This document shows, one piece after another, positions 8,415 to 16,234 of a stretch of DNA of 44,431 bases. Position 1 is the stretch's first letter, and each line of letters begins with the position of its first letter. A program made the position numbers and the translations under genes. The notes beneath the pieces were generated by a model. It ran no database searches, was not told the DNA's origin, and saw nothing but the letters and a program-made list of their open reading frames with translations. Source of the DNA: an uncultured Chloroflexus sp. (GTDB lineage Bacteria; Chloroflexota; Chloroflexia; Chloroflexales; Chloroflexaceae); NCBI RefSeq assembly GCF_937951745.1, contig NZ_CALFBQ010000020.1, forward strand, positions 1 to 44,431. The letters run 5' to 3'.

Positions 8415-9245
8415 ATGGCTTCAACCACGACAGCCCAGCGCAGACTCGATTGGCGCGGGCCGGTTGTAGGGCTTGGTTTAATCATCCTTTTCGCGTTGCT
8501 CCCGACGATTGCAACGGTATTGGATTGGGAGCGACGGCTCTTCTTTGCGGTGCATGGCATCTGCGCGCAGAGCCACAATCTGATCTCAGGTGGAGTGCAA
8601 TTTCCGCTGTGCGCCCGCGATAGCGGCATCTACCTTGGGCTGATGGTTACGCTGGGAGTGATGGCAGCCTTGGGCCGGATGCGGGCTGGGAGGTTGCCGC
8701 CGCTGCCAATCGGCTTGACGCTAATTGGGCTGATGGCGGTGATGGGGATTGATGGGCTGAATTCAACCGTTGCCGAGCTGGGTTTTTTGCCAGCCTACCC
8801 GCCACGTAACGATCTGCGCCTTGTGACCGGGCTGGGGTTTGGCGCGGCATTGGCGGTAGGGCTATTATTGGTCGCCAATCATACCTTTCTGCCGCCCGAT
8901 CGGTTGGCTGCCGAGCAGGCGCCAATCGGGAGCTGGCGCGATCTGGGGATCGTGATTGGCGCATTGGGGTTGGTAATGGCAGCAATTGCCGCCAACCAAG
9001 CAGTATTGGCATGGCCGCTGGTCTTGTTGAGCGTGATCGGGGTGACGGGGGTGATGACCTTTGCCGTAGCCTTACCGGTCAGCGCCTTCGCCGGCCTCAG
9101 CGGGCGAGTGCGGCATATTCGGCAATTGGCCTTACCGGGCATAGCTGGGTTTCTGGTGGCACTATTGTTGTTGGTCGTGCTAGCACGCTGGAAAATCGGG
9201 TTAGAGGTGTCAGGCTTGCTGCCGCCGCCACTGATCCCAGAGTAG
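8415..9245 (+). CDS. DUF2085 membrane protein
   Basis: A 276-residue membrane protein with about seven hydrophobic helices. The segment ICAQSHNLISGGVQFPLC followed by ARDSGIYLGL is the signature of DUF2085, which has invariant Cys, His and Cys residues between the first two helices, suggesting a metal or redox site near the membrane surface. Function is unknown. It is the last gene of the forward run and ends in a 330-base stretch without genes. The codon choice matches its neighbours. Confidence 0.85.
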   Translation: MASTTTAQRRLDWRGPVVGLGLIILFALLPTIATVLDWERRLFFAVHGICAQSHNLISGGVQFPLCARDSGIYLGLMVTLGVMAALGRMRAGRLPPLPIGLTLIGLMAVMGIDGLNSTVAELGFLPAYPPRNDLRLVTGLGFGAALAVGLLLVANHTFLPPDRLAAEQAPIGSWRDLGIVIGALGLVMAAIAANQAVLAWPLVLLSVIGVTGVMTFAVALPVSAFAGLSGRVRHIRQLALPGIAGFLVALLLLVVLARWKIGLEVSGLLPPPLIPE

Positions 9246-9576
9246 CCCTCTTGTCAAGTCGGACGTCAGTGTGGCTCGACACGGTTTGTGAATAGTCAGA
9301 AGACCACCTTCACCACTTGTCAAGTCGCACGTCCACGTGGCTCAACACCGGCAGAATCGTGATGAGCGAGCCGGCGGTCCACGTCTCACGCGGCTCGTAG
9401 GGGAGCGCAGTTTGGTGCGACAAGCATGACCTCATCCTGATGCTATTACTGCCCTTATACCTCGGCTCTCTTCGCGCATGCGGAAAAATGGGGCAGAGGA
9501 ATAAGGGTAGCAAACCGCCTTCATCCAAAGGCTTGCCGATGCAGGCTCTGGGAAGGCCGGGCAGCTTCATCTGAAA
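9246..9576. other. Intergenic region without a convincing gene
   Basis: This gap lies between convergent genes. It carries an imperfect direct repeat (9250-9286 and 9316-9352) and an inverted repeat CGAGCCG (9367-9373) / CGGCTCG (9391-9397). A minus-strand open frame at 9310-9570 shows no ribosome binding site and no recognisable content, and overlaps the repeats. Nothing else is seen. Confidence 0.6.
9250..9352. repeat. Imperfect direct repeat pair, 66-base period
   Basis: CTTGTCAAGTCGGACGTC at 9250 and CTTGTCAAGTCGCACGTC at 9316 begin two copies of about 37 bases that continue with GTGGCTC(G/A)ACAC. They are separated by about 29 bases of unrelated sequence. Confidence 0.7.
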
Positions 9577-9969
9577 TTACCGCGGTATCGTCACCTTCAG
9601 ATCGTTCAGCGCAGTGCGTAGGTCGTCAAGGGCGACGCGCGCTTCAGGCGGAAGCTGATCAAGGCCGGTGACGGTGTCGAGCACCCGATGAGCCGCGATC
9701 GCAAGGCTATCGAGATGGCCGAGCAGACAGCCAGCCTCACGCGCTTCGGCATTGCGCGGACCGAAGGGGGCGTGCCAATAATCGGCTGAAGCCAGATAGC
9801 GCGTTTCGCCGAGCAGCTCAAGTGCCAGCGTGCAGCGGTCGAGTGGGCGGATCGCCAATACCTCTCGATTGTTAAGCGTAATCTGGCCGGGTGCATGGCG
9901 GATCAAAGTGATCGCGTCATCAGTACGGCTAACGCCATCTTCACTCAGATGCAAGGTTCTGATCTGCAC
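9577..9969 (-). CDS. Hypothetical protein downstream of XRE-cupin regulator
   Basis: A 130-residue soluble protein that I do not recognise. It is strand-rich at first (VQIRTLHLSED, QITLNNREVLAIRPL) and helical in its C-terminal half (LDDLRTALNDLKV). The GTG at 9969 is chosen because GAAGGAG lies 8 bases upstream and it avoids overlap with the regulator gene; a longer frame to 10038 would overlap it. The gene starts 17 bases after the regulator stop, so both are one operon and the protein may act with or be controlled by it. Confidence 0.65.
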   Translation of the reverse strand: MQIRTLHLSEDGVSRTDDAITLIRHAPGQITLNNREVLAIRPLDRCTLALELLGETRYLASADYWHAPFGPRNAEAREAGCLLGHLDSLAIAAHRVLDTVTGLDQLPPEARVALDDLRTALNDLKVTIPR

Positions 9970-9986
9970 ACCACCAACTCCTTCGC

Positions 9987-10619
9987 TTAAAAACGACCGT
10001 GGCGCTCGAGAGCGCTGCGTGGTAATTCGAGCGGGCACAAGACCAACAATGCCTGCGCCGGGGCATGGCCGGGATTATGCCAGCGGTGGGGCAACCCTGC
10101 CTCGAACAACAGGCTATCACCGGGACCGATCGTGTAGGTGTGATCGGCGACGGTATACAAGATCTGGCCGCTCAACCCAAACACAAACTCTTGGCCGGTA
10201 TGGACGATTGCCTCGGGACCGCTGCCAGCGCCGGGATTGAGCGTGAGCAACAGCGGTTCAAGGGTGCGATTGGCCAAACCGGGCGCTAAATCGGTGAGTG
10301 CGCCGTGCGGAAAGAGGGTCGCAGTCGTCTGACCGGCGGGGGTGAAGACGACGCGCTGTTGAGGCACGTCAGGCGTAAAAAAGGCGCTGATCGGCACTTG
10401 CAGCGTCATTGCGAGGCGCTGGAGGGTGCTGACGCTCGGTGAGGTACGACCATTTTCGATCAGGCTGAGCGTATTTACAGCCAACCCGCTCGCTTCGGCC
10501 AGCGCGCGGATTGACATTCGGCGCTGCTCGCGCAAGGCGCGCAGACGGCTACCAACGTCAATCCTCACATCTTCCCCGATGCCGTGAGTAGCACTGGCAA
10601 GTTCGACCTCAGAACGCAC
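9987..10619 (-). CDS. XRE-family transcriptional regulator with cupin domain
   Basis: A 210-residue regulator. Residues about 24-80 form a Cro/C1-type helix-turn-helix (RLRALREQRRMSIRALAEAS, then GLAVNTLSLIENGRTSPSVS). Residues about 110-200 form a cupin_2 barrel with EFVFGLSGQ, GPGDSLLFEAGLPHRWHN. This domain pair is common in regulators that sense a small ligand or metal in the cupin (SutR/PuuR-like). The start is GTG with AAGGAGAG upstream. An inverted repeat overlaps a TATAAT box about 40 bases before the gene, which suggests autoregulation. The ligand is not deducible. Confidence 0.9.
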   Translation of the reverse strand: MRSEVELASATHGIGEDVRIDVGSRLRALREQRRMSIRALAEASGLAVNTLSLIENGRTSPSVSTLQRLAMTLQVPISAFFTPDVPQQRVVFTPAGQTTATLFPHGALTDLAPGLANRTLEPLLLTLNPGAGSGPEAIVHTGQEFVFGLSGQILYTVADHTYTIGPGDSLLFEAGLPHRWHNPGHAPAQALLVLCPLELPRSALERHGRF

Positions 10620-10644
10620 GACTCTCTCCTTCTGGTTGCGCTAG

Positions 10645-10669
10645 ATCTGTTCATTATTATAAGACAGAT
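10645..10669 (-). promoter_or_regulatory. Probable promoter -10 inside an inverted-repeat operator
   Basis: ATCTGT (10645-10650) and ACAGAT (10664-10669) form an inverted repeat with 13 bases between. The minus strand of the spacer contains TATAAT (10661-10656). The position just upstream of the XRE-cupin gene fits an autoregulatory operator; no convincing -35 was found. Confidence 0.45.
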
Positions 10670-10788
10670 TTGTGATTTGCCACCCAGTAAATTGGTTGCG
10701 TTCTAGTAACAGTTGCCAGCGTAAACAGAACCTCTGCGCCACTACAAGGCGCAGAGGTCTGGGAAGCAATCAACAAAGACGCGCGCGA

Positions 10789-11439
10789 TCAGTCGCCGGT
10801 GGGGGTGCGCTGGCGCATCCGCTCATACTTCTCGCGGGCGCGGCGGGCAAGAGCGAGGGCGAGGCGCTCACCGTGTTTGGCGATCGAGTACGAGGTGCGG
10901 CGGATGCGGTTGCCGTCGCGCCACGTCGCCTCGTAGACCTCACGGCCATCTTTAATGGTGCGGCGCACGCCAACAATGCCAGTGCTGGTGCGGGAAACGC
11001 CAATCACTTGCCGCTCGGTGCGTGGCTTACCTAGCTCGCGCTCGGTAGCGTTGCGCCATTCGATCGCGGCAGCCAAAGCGGCGAGCCGGTCGCCATATAC
11101 CGAATCCGAGAAAAACTTGCTACGGCGCTGCTTGTTCCACGTCACGCGCACAAAATAGCCAAAGGTGCGCTTAGCCGGGTGATCAATGCGGGTAATCCCT
11201 TTGTGCTTGGTGGTCTTGGGGCGGAGACGAGCCGGCAGCTTCTTCGTCTCGACCACAGGCTGCTCGGCAGGGGTGGCTAGCAGCCGGCGCGCCTGTTCTG
11301 GGTCGAGATCGGGGAGCGGCTCGTAGCGTAGTACGGCCATCGGATCTTCGGTCGGGGGCAGCGTCGTTGCTTCCTCCGCAGCAGTTGTCGGCTCAATAGC
11401 CGGCAGATTGGCCGGCCGGACAGCGTGTCGGCGGGGCAT
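10789..11439 (-). CDS. Protein with two AP2-like DNA-binding domains
   Basis: A 216-residue protein. After a low-complexity N-terminus (Pro/Glu/Ala-rich to about residue 70) there are two similar segments. Residues about 78-135 read KGITRIDHPAKRTFGYFVRV and continue with basic residues, KFFSDSVYG and a helix. Residues about 150-207 read GIVGVRRTIKDGREVYEATW, then RIRRTSYSIAKHGERLALAL. Three strands with alternating aromatic/basic residues, then F/Y-S-x-x-K/Y-G and an amphipathic helix, is the pattern of bacterial AP2-like domains found in homing endonucleases and stand-alone DNA-binding proteins. No nuclease domain is present. SD AAAGGAG precedes the ATG. It is monocistronic; the target is unknown. 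Confidence 0.72.
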   Translation of the reverse strand: MPRRHAVRPANLPAIEPTTAAEEATTLPPTEDPMAVLRYEPLPDLDPEQARRLLATPAEQPVVETKKLPARLRPKTTKHKGITRIDHPAKRTFGYFVRVTWNKQRRSKFFSDSVYGDRLAALAAAIEWRNATERELGKPRTERQVIGVSRTSTGIVGVRRTIKDGREVYEATWRDGNRIRRTSYSIAKHGERLALALARRAREKYERMRQRTPTGD

Positions 11440-11748
11440 TGCTGATTGCTCCTTTTAAAAACGTGGTCGAACTTGTACATTTAGTGATTGCCTCGAAGGT
11501 TGAAACCTCCGATTTCTATCTTACCACATTTTGTCCATTCGCTGCACAGTAATACTGGGTAAAAAAGTACAAATTTGGTTGGATAGAGCGTCTGATTTGA
11601 TAACAAACGATTGTGATGAAACGCACAAATTTTGAATAAAATTGTGGTTTTTGTCACAAAATCGCTAGGGTAAAGGTTCCATTTTCAACTGTCGGGTGGT
11701 GAATAACTGTTGGGCAGGTGGGGTGGGTGGGGTGTTGAGCGGTCACAG

Positions 11749-11797
11749 CTCTGCTGTCATTGCGAGCGTGTGCTCCTCTGCTGTCGTTGCGAGCGTG
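11749..11797. repeat. Two tandem copies of a dispersed CTGTCATTGCGAG repeat
   Basis: CTCTGCTGTCATTGCGAGCGTG at 11749-11770 recurs with one change at 11776-11797. A third relative occurs near 12406, and shorter ones near 40845 and 43345. The core TGTCRTTGCGAGCG resembles an intergenic repeat seen in many bacterial genomes. Confidence 0.7.
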
Positions 11798-11915
11798 CGG
11801 GCAGTGTGTATGATCTAGAACAGTCGTTTACTGCTGGGCTAGGAACTCAGCCCTTCAGGGGTGGGCTATGCTTGCGAGGCCCGCTGTGCGGGTTGATGGC
11901 CCTCTTCCCCCCGTT

Positions 11916-11943
11916 CCTTCTCCCACCTTACGGCAGGAGAAGG
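11916..11943. repeat. Palindromic CCTTCTCC...GGAGAAGG element
   Basis: CCTTCTCC (11916-11923) pairs with GGAGAAGG (11936-11943) around a 12-base loop. Relatives of the same pattern occur near 12085, 12309, 29267 and 34401, so this is one copy of a dispersed palindromic family. Confidence 0.65.
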
Positions 11944-12084
11944 GGAGCCGTGCTGGGTAAACGGGACAGGCATCGCTCACACGGAATGCAATAGCCTCCC
12001 TCTCCGTAACGTTGAGGGACGAGCGGAACATTCGGTTAAGTACAACCGTTTCCTGCTAGATGCCTCAAAACCCGGCACCACGCT

Positions 12085-12112
12085 CCCCTTGCCCGCGCCA
12101 GTGGGAGAAGGG
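12085..12112. repeat. Degenerate copy of the palindromic repeat
   Basis: CCCTT...GTGGGAGAAGGG followed by CTAAGGGTGAGCG. It has the same arm and downstream GGGTGAG word as the other copies, but the stem is imperfect. Confidence 0.5.
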
Positions 12113-12308
12113 CTAAGGGTGAGCGTGAGCCGGCGCATCTCAAGGCCGTCAACCTCATCTCCGCTTATACGTTCTGTCCGCCCTTGAACCCGCGAGGGGC
12201 GGGAGGCACATCGCCTCTCTGTCCGCAGGGAGCGGGTCGGGCGAGCGGGTGGTGTGGCTCGGCTTCATAGTGAGGAGGGGCGGAGCACCTGCGTTGGGCA
12301 TAGCCCCC

Positions 12309-12340
12309 GCCTCAGTCCTCCCCCAGCGGGAGAGGGAGGC
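12309..12340. repeat. Palindromic repeat copy, GCCTC...GAGGC
   Basis: GCCTC then CCTCCC at the left pairs with GGGAGAGG and GAGGC at the right around a short CCAGC-type loop. It belongs to the same family as the other CCTCTCC palindromes in the window. Confidence 0.5.
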
Positions 12341-12405
12341 ACAGATCTACGCTGACCACGGGGCGCGAGGAGTGACGAGGCCCGGCTTTGTGGCGAGGGA
12401 CGCTC

Positions 12406-12473
12406 CCCTGCTGTCGTTGCGAGGGCGGGTAACGTCCACCGCAATCTCCCGCTTCAGCGGGAAGGATGCCTGA
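12406..12473. repeat. Composite dispersed repeat
   Basis: CCCTGCTGTCGTTGCGAG is followed by GCAATCTCCCGCTTCAGCGGGAAGGATGCC, in which CCCGCT pairs with AGCGGG. A similar combination, GCAATCCTCCCTATCAGCGGGATGCC, is found at about 40796. Confidence 0.55.
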
Positions 12474-12631
12474 GCGCATTGCTCTCGCATTCGGAGGAGA
12501 TACCGTCGCCGCACGGAATATGGCAGCGCGATGCCCCTACGTGACGCGCAATGATATCACGATGTTGGCGGCAAAAAGGGCGCTGAGGTTGCGTTCTTTG
12601 AAATAAGGCGCATGCCGTTACATTTGATAGG

Positions 12632-12667
12632 TTGATATTATTTATGTCTTGACAGCATACATATAAT
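12632..12667 (+). promoter_or_regulatory. Promoter-like AT-rich segment ahead of the injection-system operon
   Basis: Contains TTGATA (12632-12637), TTGACA (12649-12654) and TATAAT (12662-12667). The hexamers match consensus, but neither -35 candidate is at 16-18 bases from TATAAT, so the real start is uncertain. It is the only such segment in the 400 bases before the first gene of the operon. Confidence 0.35.
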
Positions 12668-12843
12668 GTAAGAGCGATCTAGACGCCGAGAAATTTCGCT
12701 ATTGGCAATCCTCTCTCACTACCTCCCTCACTCACCCTTTTCTCGGTCATACTCCAGCCTAGTTGATATCCGCCTGATACTTTCAGGCAGTGCCCGCCGA
12801 TGCCTTGTTGTCCGCCGTGACGTGTGTGCGAGGAGGGTTGCAT

Positions 12844-13236
12844 ATGCCGGAAAGTATTCAGTGGACGCTGAGCGTGGCTGTGGCCGGGGGGCCGCGGAAG
12901 ACTGAATCTCAGACGCTGCCGGTTGATGTCTATCTGAAGGGCCAAGTGCAGATTGCAGCGGCTAGCGGCTCCACGCCGGGCCAAGCCAATTTTGTCGCGC
13001 CGTCGGGCGGCGGGACGGTGCGCTTTGTCTTGATTTCGGCGAGCCGGTATGACGCCACGCCACCATTGACCTATACCGTCGATGGCGGTAGTGCAATCAC
13101 GCTCGATGGCCCGCATCTGTTGATCGGCGCCGGGGCAGTGGCGTTGCTAGGTGCGGCTCATCTCGATGTTGTCTTTTCCAATCCAACGACGCAGCCGGTT
13201 ACGGTTGAGGTGCTGATCGGGCGTGATGCAGCGTAA
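12844..13236 (+). CDS. Small beta-rich protein at the head of the eCIS operon
   Basis: A 130-residue protein I cannot assign to a family. It starts MPESIQWTLSVAV after a strong GAGGAGGG site, so the longer upstream frame from 12790 is rejected. The sequence is all strand-like, alternating hydrophobic and polar residues, with Gly/Ala/Thr-rich loops (FVAPSGGGTVRFVLISASRY), no cysteine and no signal peptide. This suggests a beta-sandwich. Its place 110 bases before the sheath gene, and the absence of another promoter between, suggest a structural or accessory particle component or a cargo-associated protein. Confidence 0.7.
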   Translation: MPESIQWTLSVAVAGGPRKTESQTLPVDVYLKGQVQIAAASGSTPGQANFVAPSGGGTVRFVLISASRYDATPPLTYTVDGGSAITLDGPHLLIGAGAVALLGAAHLDVVFSNPTTQPVTVEVLIGRDAA

Positions 13237-13345
13237 GCTGCCACTGCCAACGGCGGCATGATGCGTCCTCACAAGCAGGTGACGCCGCCATCATCACATG
13301 GTGGCGAACGAGCGAGCGTTTCGGGCTATCGCAAGGAGCAACAGT

Positions 13346-14893
13346 ATGCCGGTCACTTTGTCGTATCCGGGTGTCTACATTGAGGAAGTGCCAAGCGGTG
13401 TGCGCACAATCACCGGGGTGGCGACGTCGATTACCGCTTTTGTCGGGCGGGCGCGGCGCGGGCCGGTGAATGATCCGGTGCGGATCCAAAATTTTGGTGA
13501 TTACGAGCGGCTCTTTGGCGGGTTATGGGAAGCGAGCACGATGAGTTATGCGGTGCAGCATTTCTTTCTCAACGGCGGCACCGATGCACTCATTGTGCGC
13601 CTCATTAATGGCGCGACTGCGGCTCGCTTCAATCTGTCGCCCGCGAGCGGAACCGATAATCTAACGCTGGATGCGAGCAACGAAGGCGCATGGGGCAATA
13701 ATCTGCGGATCAGCATTGATCACGCGACTCGCGAACCATTGCAACTCGATGAGTTTAACTTGATGGTTGTCGAGATTATTCCGGGGACGAACCCAGTGCA
13801 GGCGGCGCGGCGCGAGACGTTTCGCAATGTGTCGATCGATCCGACTGCGTCGCGCTATGTAGGGACGGTGCTAGCGCAAGAGTCGCTGCTGCTGCGCATC
13901 CCCGATCCGCATCCCGGTGCCTTTCCGACGGTGCGGCCAGCGGTCGTGGCCGATGTTCTGCCGGCGGCGAATGGTACTGATGGAAGTGTGTTGAGTCACA
14001 CTCAGTATTTGGGCGATTTTGATGCCAAGACCGGCATGTATGCCTTGCGCAAAGCCGATCTCTTTAATCTGCTCTGTATTCCGCCGGTTACCCGCGAGAA
14101 TGATGTGAGCGAGGCGGTATGGACGGCGGCGCTGCGTTTTTGCCGCGACGAGCGGGCGTTTCTGATTGTTGATGCGCCATCGAGTTGGCGGAGCATCGCC
14201 ACTGCGGTGGGAGGGATCGGCACATTTAGCGCGGCAGTGGCGCGTGATGATCACGCGGCGATCTATTTTCCACGGGTACGCATTCCTGATCCGTTGCGCG
14301 AGAACCGGCTGGAAGAGTTTGCGCCGTGTGGCGCGGTGGCCGGTATCTTTGCCCGCACCGACGCTCAGCGCGGGGTGTGGAAGGCGCCGGCAGGGCAGGA
14401 CGCAACGCTGTTTGGCGTGCGGGCGTTGGCGGTGAACTTGACCGATGGCGAACAGGGCCAACTCAACCCGCTTGGTGTCAATTGTCTGCGCACTTTCCCG
14501 GTGAGCGGCAATGTGGTCTGGGGGGCGCGTACCTATCGTGGAGCCGATCAGTTGGCTTCGGAATGGAAGTACATCCCGGTACGCCGGTTGGCGCTGTTTA
14601 TCGAAGAGACGCTCTACCGGAGCCTGCAATGGGTGGTCTTTGAGCCGAACGATGAGCCGCTTTGGGCGCAGATCAGGCTGAACGTGGGCGCGTTTATGCA
14701 GACCCTCTTCCGGCAAGGCGCGTTTCAGGGCCGTTCACCGCGCGAAGCCTATCTGGTGAAGTGCGACCGTGAGACAACAACCCAGACCGACATCAATATG
14801 GGTGTGGTCAACATTGTCGTCGGCTTTGCGCCGCTCAAGCCGGCTGAGTTTGTGATTATCAAGATTCAGCAGTTGGCCGGGCAGGTGGAGTAA
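13346..14893 (+). CDS. Contractile tail sheath protein
   Basis: A 515-residue sheath protein of the T4 gp18/Afp2-4/Pvc2-4 family. The beginning, LSYPGVYIEEVPSGVRTITG, is the hallmark N-terminus, followed by TSITAFVGRA and NFGDYERLFGG. The C-terminal domain includes WGARTY, YIPVRRLALFIEETL, QWVVFEPND and a terminal strand (VVNIVVGFAPLKPAEFVII) that links subunits in the assembled sheath. The ATG at 13346 follows AAGGAG; the longer frame from 13298 adds only a non-homologous leader. Contraction of this sheath drives the tube into the target. Only one sheath gene is seen, whereas PVC and Afp have three. Confidence 0.96.
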   Translation: MPVTLSYPGVYIEEVPSGVRTITGVATSITAFVGRARRGPVNDPVRIQNFGDYERLFGGLWEASTMSYAVQHFFLNGGTDALIVRLINGATAARFNLSPASGTDNLTLDASNEGAWGNNLRISIDHATREPLQLDEFNLMVVEIIPGTNPVQAARRETFRNVSIDPTASRYVGTVLAQESLLLRIPDPHPGAFPTVRPAVVADVLPAANGTDGSVLSHTQYLGDFDAKTGMYALRKADLFNLLCIPPVTRENDVSEAVWTAALRFCRDERAFLIVDAPSSWRSIATAVGGIGTFSAAVARDDHAAIYFPRVRIPDPLRENRLEEFAPCGAVAGIFARTDAQRGVWKAPAGQDATLFGVRALAVNLTDGEQGQLNPLGVNCLRTFPVSGNVVWGARTYRGADQLASEWKYIPVRRLALFIEETLYRSLQWVVFEPNDEPLWAQIRLNVGAFMQTLFRQGAFQGRSPREAYLVKCDRETTTQTDINMGVVNIVVGFAPLKPAEFVIIKIQQLAGQVE

Positions 14894-14940
14894 GGACAGA
14901 GGGGACGTAATTTGTTGCGCCCAGACGAGGGAGATAGGGT

Positions 14941-15465
14941 ATGGCTCAGTTTAGCGTGAATGCGCAGCGGTTCGATCCGTACAAGAACTTTAAGTTCCGG
15001 ATCAAGTGGGATGGCCGGTATGTGGCTGGGGTTAGCAAGGTGTCGGCGTTGAAGCGCACCACTGAGGTGGTCGAGCATCGCGAAGGAGGCGATTCGAGCA
15101 GCATTCGCAAGTCGCCGGGGCGGATCAAATTCGAGCCAATTACGCTCGAGCGGGGCGTGACGCACGATACCGAGTTCGAGAAGTGGGCGAATAAGGTTTG
15201 GAATTACGGTTCTGGACTGGGGGCCGAAGTCTCGCTGAAGGATTTTCGCAAAGACATCATTATCGAGGTCTATAACGAAGCTGGCCAGTTGGCGATTGCC
15301 TATAAAGTGTACCGCTGTTGGGTATCGGAGTATCAGGCGCTGCCTGAACTCGACGCCAATGCCAATGCAGTCGCGATCCAGAGCATCAAATTGGAGAACG
15401 AGGGTTGGGAGCGCGATTACGATATTGGCGAGCCAGACGAGCCAAGCTTCACCGAGCCGCAGTGA
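14941..15465 (+). CDS. Inner tube protein (gp19/Hcp-like)
   Basis: A 174-residue tail tube protein of the T4 gp19/Afp1/Pvc1 family. It contains DPYKNFKFRIKWDGRYVAGV, SALKRTTEVVEHREGG, FEPITLERGVTHDTEFE and a late segment with IQSIKLENEGWERD, all standard in phage-tail-like tubes. It polymerises as stacked hexamers inside the sheath and forms the channel that carries payloads. It lies 47 bases after the sheath gene with GAGGGAGAT as ribosome binding site. A single tube gene is present. Confidence 0.96.
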   Translation: MAQFSVNAQRFDPYKNFKFRIKWDGRYVAGVSKVSALKRTTEVVEHREGGDSSSIRKSPGRIKFEPITLERGVTHDTEFEKWANKVWNYGSGLGAEVSLKDFRKDIIIEVYNEAGQLAIAYKVYRCWVSEYQALPELDANANAVAIQSIKLENEGWERDYDIGEPDEPSFTEPQ

Positions 15466-15535
15466 GGCGGGGAATTGGCACGCTGATTCAGCGCCCAACG
15501 CCGCGCTTGGCACTGTTGTGTTCACGAGGTGAGCG

Positions 15536-16234
15536 ATGGCCATTTCCGCAGCGATGTTGCTCGATATTTGGGAGGCAGGCGCGGCGCAACCGCCGCTGGT
15601 GCGGGCACTGGCGCTGTTAGCGCCGTTGTTCCCAGAGACAGCCGTCGCTGAGTTGCCGGTAGGCGCGCGCGATGCGCTGCTGTTGTTGGTGCGGGAATGG
15701 CTGTTTGGGGTGCAGATGGAGTGTGTTGCAATGTGCCCGGCCTGCACGACCCGGTTAGAGTTTACGTTAGCGACGACGGCTTTGCGCGCGTTAGCGCCGA
15801 CGACAGCAGTGCAATCACTTGACGTTGGCGGCCAACAACTCGCCGTTCGCCTGCCGGCTAGCGCCGATCTGCTGGCGTTGCCACCCGGCCCGGCTGCAAC
15901 CCGCCGCTTGATTGAACGCTGTTTGATCGATGCGCCGGCTGTGCTGTCTGATGAGGTATTGGCGGCAGCGGCAACCGCGATGGCGGCGGCTGACCCGCTG
16001 CTCGATCTGCAGATCGAGTTGGCTTGCCCTGATTGTGGCCACACGTGGGCCACGCCGTTCGATATAGCGGGATTTGTCTGGCAAGAACTAGATTGGTGGG
16101 CGCGACAGTTGTTACGTGATGTCCATACGCTGGCGCGGGCGTATGGGTGGCATGAGCGCGAGATTCTGGCGCTAAGCCCGCAACGGCGCGCGTTGTATTT
16201 GCAATTGGTGAATGATGAACGATCCGCTAGCTAA
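15536..16234 (+). CDS. T4 gp26/gp51-like baseplate protein with two CxxC pairs
   Basis: A 232-residue protein matching the baseplate-hub assembly family placed right after the tube gene in many eCIS loci. It carries two cysteine pairs, CVAMCPACTTRLEF at about residues 62-75 and LACPDCGHTWATPF at about residues 162-175. These probably bind one zinc ion and hold two helical halves together. The C-terminal WWARQLLRDVHTLARAYGWH and EILALSPQRRALYL are typical of the family. It may act in hub assembly rather than in the final particle. Its end overlaps the next start by 23 bases. Confidence 0.8.
   Translation: MAISAAMLLDIWEAGAAQPPLVRALALLAPLFPETAVAELPVGARDALLLLVREWLFGVQMECVAMCPACTTRLEFTLATTALRALAPTTAVQSLDVGGQQLAVRLPASADLLALPPGPAATRRLIERCLIDAPAVLSDEVLAAAATAMAAADPLLDLQIELACPDCGHTWATPFDIAGFVWQELDWWARQLLRDVHTLARAYGWHEREILALSPQRRALYLQLVNDERSAS

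Larger units (their letters stand above)
11440..12843. other. Long intergenic region, AT-rich part then repeat-rich part
   Basis: From about 11455 to 11690 the sequence is AT-rich and carries near-palindromic CACAAATTTTG/CAAAATTGTGG-like words; it probably includes the promoter of the AP2-like gene. From about 11700 to 12480 it is GC-rich, with several dispersed repeat fragments and short open frames (for example 11710-11994 and 12249-12473) that have no ribosome binding site or protein-like composition. From 12590 to 12700 it is AT-rich again, and this part probably carries the promoter of the injection-system operon. Confidence 0.7.

Noticed and set aside
11710-12473. Short open frames in the repeat-rich gap (11710-11994, 12249-12473)
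   Set aside because: They consist largely of dispersed repeat sequence and have no ribosome binding site.
11749-12473. Possible CRISPR array from repeated 22-base words
   Set aside because: Only two adjacent copies with a 5-base gap, and the others irregularly placed; no regular spacers and no cas genes.
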